Source of the DNA: Lycorma delicatula
Taxonomy: Eukaryota; Arthropoda; Insecta; Hemiptera; Fulgoridae
Length of the DNA stretch: 64,000 bases
NCBI RefSeq assembly: GCF_047948215.1
Contig: NC_134455.1
Coordinates: forward strand, 163,414,575-163,478,574
Reading direction: 5' to 3'
Part shown: positions 59,701-64,000 of the stretch, in pieces
Numbering within the stretch: the stretch's first letter is position 1
How the letters are laid out: the number at the start of each line of letters is the position of its first letter
Notes under the pieces: model-generated
Database searches by the model: none
Told to the model about the DNA's origin: nothing
What the model saw: only the letters and a program-made list of their open reading frames with translations
Translations under genes and position numbers: made by a program

Positions 59701-62700
59701 CAGTGTTTGGTGATAAGATGCATTGTCTAAAATTATTACAGAATCTTTGAGGAAATTTTTCATTAGTCTTTCTTTAGCCCATTTTAAGTAATTATTTCCA
59801 TTCATAGTGTTATGGTAGTTGTTAGTTGTTGCACTTGCTCTCCAGGTTAATAATGTGTCTGGAACAAATCCCATTTCACCCCATCATGTAATAATAATCA
59901 GTCTAGTGCCTTTAGAAATTTGAGTTAGAAGTCCTCTGCCTGAAGCATTCCTTCATGATTTCGTTGAACAAAATAAACACTTCAGGTATACAATTGGCCT
60001 GTTTTCAGTTCTGAATGTTTTTTTGATCATATTTATTTGTATTTGTTTAATCCTAATGTCATGAAATCAATAACAAGTTTCCTACTTTCAGTTTTTCCCA
60101 TTTGCAACCCAATTGTTGTAGTACTCTTTTTAGGCTTCTTTTACTTACGGAGAATCCTGTTGAAACTTTAAGTCATATCAGCAATTTTGGAATGGTGGGC
60201 AAATATTTTTCTTTGAACTGAAGTTCGTTTATGGTTCTTCTCACTACACAGATGCTGAAATCATCTAGGTCTGTTACTCCCAGGTTTTATATTTTCACGG
60301 CATAATGAAAGAAGTAGATGCCTCAGATGGATTTTCTTGTAATTTTTCTAATAACTCCTTTTTGAAACAGAAAAAGGAGTTAATAGAAGTTATTATTAAG
60401 TTTCCTTACTATTTGAACTTTTGATCGTAATATTTTTCATGCAGTTGCTGTTCTTTCTTCACAGCTTTGGATTGGAATAATATGCTTGTTGTCATTTCCC
60501 GACTTTTCAAATTCACTTGGTTCTTCTTTCATGGATTTGCACATATTATTGATTAACTCCCAAGCTTACAAACTTAATATTTTATGAGTCACAGTGGATT
60601 TAAGTTCATTCCTCCTCTTTGCAACTACAAATCAAATAAAATTTACGTACTTGTGTACTATATACACACGCAAAACACAGCACTGGCAAAATGCACTTAA
60701 AAGATGAACAAAAATGACTGAACATTATTATTACACAAAGCTTTCAACTTAAATGCATTTTATAAATTGATTAAATATAATACTTGTTTTTATTTTGTAT
60801 ATAATACTTACTATTGATGTATGTCTTTATTGTTATTCAGCTAACTAGAATGATTGATTTATTACAATAACTCATACTTAAACAATTATATCATTTAGAA
60901 GAAAGTGATGACTACATTTATCAATTTTGTCAACATATGTATCCATATCATTTGTAATTTTTAATTGCTGGGCCATACATTATCATAATGTAGGTTTAGC
61001 AATACCTACAACATTTTCAAACAATATAAAGTGAAATAATTCAGGATAATTTTATTTTAATTGTAATTAATATTATAAAATAAATTATTAAATTATACTT
61101 AACATTAATTTGAGATTACAATTTCTTTGTTAAATAAGATTTACTTTTAATATAAATTGGTAACATGATTGAAATTGAGATTGAATCATGAACAGATTTA
61201 GTTTTCCAATTTGTTAACATCGATATGAGAAATGTTTGTGGAATCGATATACAGCATATTAGTTGCTTGACTACAAGCTTCAGATTTCATGCTCTCTACT
61301 AAACAGTTTTCTGATTTTTATGGCAAAACAAAACTACAATAAATATACATTTTTTCTATAAAAAACAAATATAAATCTTACAGAAAATAGTTAACAGTTC
61401 ACAAAATTTAGGAATTTAGTTCAAAGATTCAATTTCATACTTTAACTAAAATATAAGTAATTAACATTTAAATTTAACTTGTTAATGTATATAAGTAATT
61501 ATTAAGTGTAAATAGCAAATTAAAATTAAGTAATAACTATTCTACTTAATTGTGGATTTTAATTTATTTCTTTAGATTTAAATACCTGTATTTATAAAAT
61601 TAATGTTACAAATTTACGAGTCCCCAAAAAAAAGTTTTTTGTGTAAAACGTATGTTAAAGTTAGTTTTTTCTGTGAAGTATGATTGAAAACAGTTCTTAT
61701 TTTGTTATTGTCTTACAAAATGTACTGAATCTTTTTAAATTGTAAGATCTGTTTGTTTTTGGGCAAGATTTTCATGCCATCTGCATGTTCTCTCTGAACA
61801 TGACAAATTCATATTGGTCTGTGTTGTATTTTTTCAGTGCCTTTTTTGTAATTCTTTTTTGACATCGCAACAGTTTGTATACATTTTTCAGTCTTGTTGT
61901 CTGTTTCAAGGATTGTCTTAAATAGACTGAACATATGTCTCGTCAGATGTCGCCTGTCATCATGGTCACCTTGCTTTCCACCTTGGTGGTCTTATCACAA
62001 AATTTAATCATGTTTTCTATAGGTGCACCATCAGAATGTCTTTTTGTCAGTTTTCTAAAAAAAAATTAATAAATCAGTTGCTGTAATAATATATCCATAG
62101 TATTTGACATAACAAAATTACCATCACATTGTAATGTTGGCAGTATTTCAACATTAATCCAATCTTGAAATTTTAATGCATCTGGATATATGTATGAGGT
62201 CATAAAATTCACTTTATTGAATAAATACAAAATATGTTTAACAATATGATGGAATTTTGGAATTATCTCTTACAGAGACTGTTCCAGAATCAAAGTTTTT
62301 CTCTGTTCTTCTAGAGTATTTTTTTATTACAGTTTGTCACAGATTTTTATATTCAAGAAATTTTGCTACATTGTCCCCTTTAAACCAACATTTTTTTCAC
62401 ATTTTCTTTCTGAATAATAAATATCCAGCATTCAGATTTAACACAATTGGATAATGAATATATTTCCTTTGTCAAAGACATGTTTTTTCTTGTAATAAAT
62501 ATATCATTGATTTTACTCTATAATTTACAATATATTTATATGGAGTGTATGAATCAGGTGTATGTTTGGTGGTTCAATAATGCAAACAAATGAGTTACGT
62601 ATATTTTCTATTTAGTAATTTTTTAAATAATTGTTTTTATTATATATCTGAACATATACATTTGCTCATAAATATATATTGCTCATAAATATTTTGCACT

Positions 62701-63211
62701 TATTCAAATAAATCTTGACACAAGCTCTGCTTGTATATGAGCCAGTATTAAATAACCATATATACAATTAAAGAAATATATTCAATGTAAAATTTAATTC
62801 AGCGTAAAAGATTATTTCCTATGACTGCAGATACTGATTGTTGTCAGAAGTCATTCCCATAATTGCAGACACCGATCAGCAATGGCCAACCATTTTATTA
62901 TTATAATTAAGTCAGTCACCAGAGAGTTGGCAGTTGACAGGTTTTAAAGATCTTATCAATTTTTTGTTGATTTGTTGTTTATATTTTATAATTGTTTCAG
63001 GTGATGAAAAGCTAGTTTTGTATGAAAAAAGTTTTTTATCCAGGATGCGTTCTACTGTACTGAGTGATGTTAGAGTTGAAGGAGGTGTTCAAAGTGTAAG
63101 ATGGAGCCCTAATGGCTTATTATTGGCATGGACAACTCATGTTGGTGTTCGTATATATGATTTCAATGCACGATGTTCACTAGGTTTGATAAAATGGAGT
63201 AGGAACACGAA
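38512..63211 (+). CDS. Vps41: Vps41 (light), HOPS complex subunit, N-terminal five coding exons
   Basis: Vps41 is the HOPS subunit that links Rab7/Arl8-type vesicles to late endosomes and lysosomes and helps AP-3 traffic. Coding exons are 38512-38541, 48988-49182, 52688-52849, 57140-57263 and 63001-63211; all introns are GT-AG and phases fit (0, 0, 0, 1). The spliced 240 residues begin MDAENKSIST and pass through a Glu/Asp run, then LKYTRMTHDLANILCKDAAS. WD40-like strands follow: FVCVGTHWGSVHLLDHQGN, EHIATCSDDGKVFVYAL, VAIDPFF, VQSVRWSPNGLLLAWTTHVG and VRIYDF. Human VPS41 has the same order (acidic start, KYERLSNGV, CSEDGKVQVFGL, GVKIFD). The rest of the propeller, the TPR/CHC repeat and RING finger must lie beyond 64000. 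Large transposon-filled introns are the main oddity. Confidence 0.92.
38542..41029 (+). other. Vps41 intron 1, left part
   Basis: AT-rich intronic sequence. A (AATA)n patch near 39730-39746 is the only simple repeat noted. The - strand frame at 40729-40986 has no recognisable domain. Confidence 0.5.
41044..41339 (-). mobile_element. tRNA-derived SINE, family A, copy 3, with perfect target duplication
   Basis: This full-length SINE is nearly identical to the copy at 9217-9510. It is flanked by the exact 14-bp repeat TTTTGCCCTACCCT at 41030-41043 and 41340-41353. A box TGGTCTAGTGG and B box GCGTTCAAGTCC are intact on the - strand. It is antisense to Vps41 within intron 1. Confidence 0.9.
41671..41717 (+). 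repeat. Short dispersed repeat, copy 2
   Basis: Partner of 777-823 (reverse strand), about 37 of 47 positions identical. It lies inside an open frame of 180 codons (41502-42044) that I do not consider a gene. Confidence 0.5.
42079..42116. repeat. Perfect 16-bp-stem hairpin
   Basis: Arm ATTTCCACAATCTCAC (42079-42094), loop CCTATT, and exact reverse complement (42101-42116). Neighbouring sequence 41840-42190 is unusually rich in CA/ACA. It lies just beyond the 3' end of R1-like copy 4. No element could be assigned. Confidence 0.85.
42417..42967 (-). pseudogene. R1-like LINE copy 4, C-terminal region and finger
   Basis: RCYLRISAAYRTISREAAEV and LAGFMPIDLLIAHRRKHREL (AYRTxSxxAxxVLAGxxPxDL pattern) run on to YSLTQFLAGHGV. 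CCLACDVEKTLYHVFFCCTR supplies the terminal finger. One frameshift falls near 42610. Confidence 0.75.
42995..43561 (-). pseudogene. R1-like LINE copy 4, reverse transcriptase
   Basis: MLQQRLVRGVEDAGGFSGRQ then YGFQASRST (usual QYGFRxGRST) and, at 43258, MVGYVDDIVLAVGATTKREI with the catalytic YVDD pair intact. VYSSLLYGAEI closes the palm-thumb region. Stops separate the pieces and the first palm Asp motif was not found. Confidence 0.7.
43900..44501 (-). pseudogene. R1-like LINE copy 4, endonuclease C-terminal part
   Basis: LNLVCLNTGNEFTYQRGIYG and SIVDITFANPALAAKIRDWW match the endonuclease segment before the SDH box; the SDH itself would be GSDHRAVVM in another frame at 44280-44250. A linker GRPPVYWYNEELAGANLLKR follows at 44050. 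Several frames are needed to follow it. Confidence 0.6.
44800..46586 (-). pseudogene. R1-like LINE copy 4, ORF1 (gag-like)
   Basis: The best frame (46042-45494) includes VLRHPQVSWLLNRPGLRAGI and YKVFVDSSSGDDLAQELIDT with no known enzyme motif. Upstream is MEMMVRRFEKLAKVLRKNMD, a charged likely helical segment (46360 region). Near 45000-44890, CGEEGHHAVAC and CKKEGHRTGATLCP form zinc knuckles across a stop. This matches the coiled-coil plus knuckle plan of LINE ORF1 proteins. Confidence 0.5.
46600..48690 (+). mobile_element. I-group LINE, copy 2, 5'-truncated and degenerate
   Basis: This lies in Vps41 intron 1, sense orientation. Near 47745-47800, AVVYMDGSKQNNTVGCTFIV gives the RNase H start, and VSFYWIPSHVEILGNEHANS (48027-48085) its last motif. 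THGYLMSAVNAPVCIQCNCL with a later C is the terminal finger (48305-48380). The 3' end GGGCGA...TCGCCC followed by A's (48635-48678) matches copy 1. A possible LADDCQ palm motif at 46602-46620 may belong to it or to another LINE. Sequence 46800-47600 is not recognisable. Confidence 0.6.
48635..48666 (+). repeat. LINE 3'-terminal stem-loop segment, copy 2
   Basis: Begins GGGCGATGATAAC and ends TTTTTCGCCC, so the outer six bases pair perfectly. It is followed by an A-run. Homologous to 9152-9184. Confidence 0.55.
48691..48987 (+). other. Vps41 intron 1, right end
   Basis: AT-rich sequence before exon 2, with no element recognised. Confidence 0.4.
48988..49182 (+). CDS. Vps41: Vps41 exon 2, acidic run and start of the conserved region
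   Basis: The acceptor is GTTATAG/ACT and the donor CCCAAG/GTAATA. It encodes TQEIKKNGKD, then about 24 almost uninterrupted Glu/Asp residues, then VEPRLKYTRMTHDLANILCK and DAASCIALHPK. Human VPS41 has EEEESEEEPKLKYERLSNGV and KDAASCMTVHDK in the same places, which fixes the reading frame. The GAG/GAA/GAT run is a low-complexity sequence liable to length change. Confidence 0.92.
49370..49570 (-). mobile_element. SINE-like element with tRNA-type B box
   Basis: On the - strand, CTTCCATCTGGAAAGTCCCG and GGTTCAAATCTAG resemble the 3' half of a tRNA (B box), followed by a roughly 150-base body ending in AAAAAAAGGAAAA. No A box or target duplication was seen. It differs from SINE families A and B. 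Located in Vps41 intron 2. Confidence 0.4.
49571..50429 (+). other. Vps41 intron 2, unassigned part
   Basis: T-rich intronic sequence with no recognisable feature. Confidence 0.4.
50430..51474 (-). pseudogene. DUF4817-type Tc1/mariner transposase, degenerate
   Basis: On the - strand the N-terminal helix-turn-helix region (51474-51259) reads FYRNGDSSITVQKLFHNWFN, IPHDGRVISV and NPWVKRFEETGSTFN. The catalytic region has VNKQNSRHRSPENLLHLHEK, ALHSLKVTVWCRFSSTGSIG and PFFYKK. The C-terminus has RLQKCVGRNRAHL. This is the standard order (normally FHLSGxVNKQNxRYW, ERVTVWCAI, RLQxCVxxNGxHL). The first DE-type motif and the PDLSPCDFFLWG block are scrambled. It lies in Vps41 intron 2, antisense. Terminal repeats were not identified. 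Confidence 0.7.
51475..52687 (+). other. Vps41 intron 2, right part
   Basis: AT-rich intronic sequence, nothing recognised. Confidence 0.4.
52688..52849 (+). CDS. Vps41: Vps41 exon 3, WD40-like strands
   Basis: Flanked by TTTTCAG and AAAG/GTAATT; 54 codons in phase 0. It encodes FVCVGTHWGSVHLLDHQGNK, then QISMDAKGEHIATCSDDGK, matching human FLALGTHYGKVYLLDVQGN and QISLDESGEHMGVCSEDGK. Confidence 0.95.
52980..53405. repeat. Pair of diverged direct repeats, about 320 bases apart
   Basis: Segments at about 52983-53085 and 53303-53405 share AACAG, AAAGGCAA.AATGGG, GTCC.AA, GAAAGAG and TTGTCTTTTAGGA in the same order. Their nature is unknown; they may be two copies of one short interspersed repeat in Vps41 intron 3. 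Confidence 0.4.
53406..55221. other. Vps41 intron 3, unassigned, with (TA)n
   Basis: 53406-53720 is less AT-rich and repeat-like but unclassified. 54180-55221 is very AT-rich and could include an LTR of the BEL/Pao fragment that follows, since TGTGGGGAACC near 54179 is a possible LTR terminus; this is not demonstrated. A (TA)n tract lies at 54376-54396. Confidence 0.3.
55222..56062 (-). pseudogene. BEL/Pao LTR retrotransposon, integrase C-terminal fragment
   Basis: From 56062 on the - strand, HYKAIDLELVSDLTSQSFIP and AFKRFISRRGIPTQVFSGNG are the integrase core of BEL/Pao (usual RAxHLELVSDLTTxxFLxALRRFxxRRGxPxxxxSDNG). The second catalytic Asp has become Gly (FSGNGSNF for YSDNGTNF). After a degenerate stretch, the frame at 55485 reads DLVLVTNKDSSPMYWKHVIV and VYPGSNNLVRVVDLRTVNSP, then RRPVHKLCLLP, the usual C-terminal end. 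Protease and RT are absent. Located in Vps41 intron 3, antisense. Confidence 0.8.
56063..57139 (+). other. Vps41 intron 3, right part
   Basis: AT-rich, with a (TA)n microsatellite at 56679-56717 and otherwise nothing recognised. Confidence 0.45.
57140..57263 (+). CDS. Vps41: Vps41 exon 4, WD40-like strands
   Basis: Acceptor TTTTTTTAG, donor ACAG/GTTAGT, ending in phase 1. It encodes VFVYALDNADDTLVITVGRL, then VRCVAIDPFFYRANSGSRFV, parallel to human VQVFGLYSGEE... and IIAVHPHFVRSSCKQFVTG. Confidence 0.93.
57637..58810 (+). pseudogene. mariner transposase, degenerate
   Basis: The N-terminal domain is open for 97 codons (ASGKCDLRSVISVICFLQAE, then WEWCRKFKEGQTDVHDEGEQ). After shifts come ARWFPKMLN, IVTGDETW (58131-58153; first catalytic Asp intact) and, much altered, the LHDNARPH and YSPDLAPSDFHLF regions near 58410 and 58500-58545. 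The C-terminal CLNCFGDYIEK equivalent is at 58680. The 3' end GAGGAAAAAAAACAGCCCTCG may include the terminal repeat. Located in Vps41 intron 4, sense. Confidence 0.8.
58811..59272 (+). other. Vps41 intron 4, spacer
   Basis: AT-rich sequence between two DNA-transposon relics, with nothing recognised. Confidence 0.35.
59273..60640 (-). pseudogene. IS630/Tc1-like transposase (DDE type), degenerate
   Basis: On the - strand, after a shifted segment (GLLTQISKGTRLIII), the frame from 59874 reads MGFVPDTLLTWRASATTNNY, then NFLKDSVIILDNASYHQTLQ, with the catalytic Asp in LDNASYH. The frame from 59557 reads YDYHPPYHPDLNPAEVVWSE, with the last acidic residue in NPAEVVW, then SHWKSYCDKVQKI. This is the plan of the DDE superfamily endonuclease common in insect DNA transposons. 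The N-terminal DNA-binding part (about 60640-59950) is heavily broken. One frameshift separates the two good halves. Confidence 0.75.
60641..61699 (+). other. Vps41 intron 4, AT-rich part
   Basis: No feature recognised. Confidence 0.35.
61700..62400 (-). pseudogene. BRO-N-like gene remnant
   Basis: On the - strand, YPDALKFQDWINVEILPTLQ (near 62200-62140) matches the end of the BRO-N domain, whose usual pattern is A..F..W+..E+LP++R..G. About 100 bases earlier, another frame has FLEYKN, like the A..LGYxN box that opens the domain. Downstream, TRHMFSLFK and then LLRCQKRITKKALKKYN resemble the C-terminal region of such proteins (RHVF..., IRCQ+R). BRO genes occur in baculoviruses and other large DNA viruses and as dispersed copies in insect genomes. 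At least two frameshifts and several stops make it non-functional. Located in Vps41 intron 4, antisense. Confidence 0.45.
62401..63000 (+). other. Vps41 intron 4, right end
   Basis: AT-rich sequence up to the exon 5 acceptor. Confidence 0.4.
63001..63211 (+). CDS. Vps41: Vps41 exon 5, WD40-like strands
   Basis: The acceptor is ATTGTTTCAG and the first two bases complete the Gly codon begun in exon 4. It encodes DEKLVLYEKSFLSRMRSTVL, then GVQSVRWSPNGLLLAWTTHV and GVRIYDFNARCSLGLIKWSR. I placed the donor at ACACGAA/GTAATT (63212); reading on would hit a stop at once. The frame upstream of 63001 in the genome is intronic. Confidence 0.9.
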
Positions 63212-64000
63212 GTAATTAATTATATAATTATCTTTGCATGTATTTTGTTGTACATTATTGTTTTTTGTTTTTATTAACAAAGAAATATGATAATGCTGAT
63301 AATTTTTTTCTCTATCTAGTACTTATAAATTTTTTCTTAAGAAAAAATAGTAAAAGGTAAAAAAAAAAAAAAATTCTCTATTCCAGTGTTATGTATATTT
63401 TACTGAAAATCAACCAATTTAACTAATAGCTTTATTATTAGTCAGCATTCTGGCTGATCAATTGTTGTAGTAGTTGAAAAACCAGTTGGAAAAAGTGTAA
63501 CCATTAAATTTTGATAATTCAAATAATATCATTATTGTAGTCCAGATAATTCAATCATAAGAATTCAAGTTGACTGTGGACTATATTTGTGACAGATAAT
63601 TTCTTAGATAAGTTGAAAACTTAATGAGTCAGTGTGTATTTAGACAGTGTACTTAACAACAAAAATAACTGCAATTACAAAAATTCTTCTCAAACTTTCC
63701 AGTTGATATGTTATCGTTTTATTATTATTCTAAATTTATAATAAGTAATTAATAAATGTGTTATAAAATCCTACAATATTTAGATTGACATTATTCATGT
63801 ATGATGATCATACTGGAATTAGATATGAAATTTTTAAACTTTCAAACAAATTATTTCATTAAAAACAAATCATTTTTAAAATGCTGATTCAATCTTCATT
63901 TCTCAAAAATTATATAGAATACAGAAAAAATTTGTAAGGAATTTGTTTTTATAATGCTTAATTCATTTAAATTTTCTGATTTAATACATCTTCACATTGA
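63212..64000 (+). other. Vps41 intron 5, left part
   Basis: From the GTAATT donor to the window edge; no further exon was found in view. Confidence 0.6.

Noticed and set aside
62934..63000. Extension of Vps41 exon 5 to an ATG at 62934
   Set aside because: The first 67 bases are intron ending in a good acceptor (GTTTCAG). Exon 4 joins in phase at 63001.

Overview
This window looks like nuclear DNA of an insect with a large, AT-rich, transposon-dense genome. I would guess a hemipteran from the mix of repeats, but that is an inference and not secure. Only two host protein-coding loci are recognisable. Most of the other explainable sequence is decayed transposable elements.

Host genes. (1) 16816-18990 (+) is a complete 724-residue open reading frame for Pasha/DGCR8, the double-stranded-RNA-binding partner of Drosha in the microRNA Microprocessor. 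It is read here as one uninterrupted coding exon. (2) 38512-63211 (+) holds the first five coding exons of Vps41 (Drosophila light), a HOPS tethering subunit. They cover the acidic N-terminus and the start of the WD40-type propeller. The phases join without a break (30+195+162+124+211 nt), and the gene runs off the right edge. Its four introns in view (about 10.4, 3.5, 4.3 and 5.7 kb) are filled with transposon relics. A TATCGATA (DRE-type) box lies just upstream of the start.

Layout. 0-9.5 kb: a tRNA-derived SINE, then an I-group LINE (+) interrupted in its ORF1 by an internally deleted R1-like LINE (-), with a second SINE in its 3' end. 9.5-15.5 kb: AT-rich sequence with nothing recognised. 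15.5-21.5 kb: RT relic, pasha, 3' flank. 21.5-27.4 kb: a small LTR retrotransposon with a Ser-tRNA-type primer site, an RTE-like LINE (-) carrying a fold-back insertion, and a tRNA-Glu-derived SINE. 27.9-36.5 kb: R1-like LINE copies 2 and 3 (-), tandem R1 3' ends, a Jockey-type LINE 3' end and a Tc1/mariner 3' end. 36.5-38.2 kb: a perfect 39-bp palindrome, a SINE fragment and a hAT relic that ends shortly before the Vps41 promoter. Vps41 intron 1: SINE, R1-like copy 4 (-), I-group LINE copy 2 (+). Later introns: a DUF4817-type transposase relic, a BEL/Pao fragment, a mariner, an IS630-like transposase and a degenerate BRO-N-like gene.

The two host genes have no obvious functional link: small-RNA biogenesis and late endosome/lysosome fusion. 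No CRISPR array, rRNA or genuine tRNA gene was seen. The tRNA-like segments are SINE heads. Element boundaries are approximate except where target-site duplications could be read.
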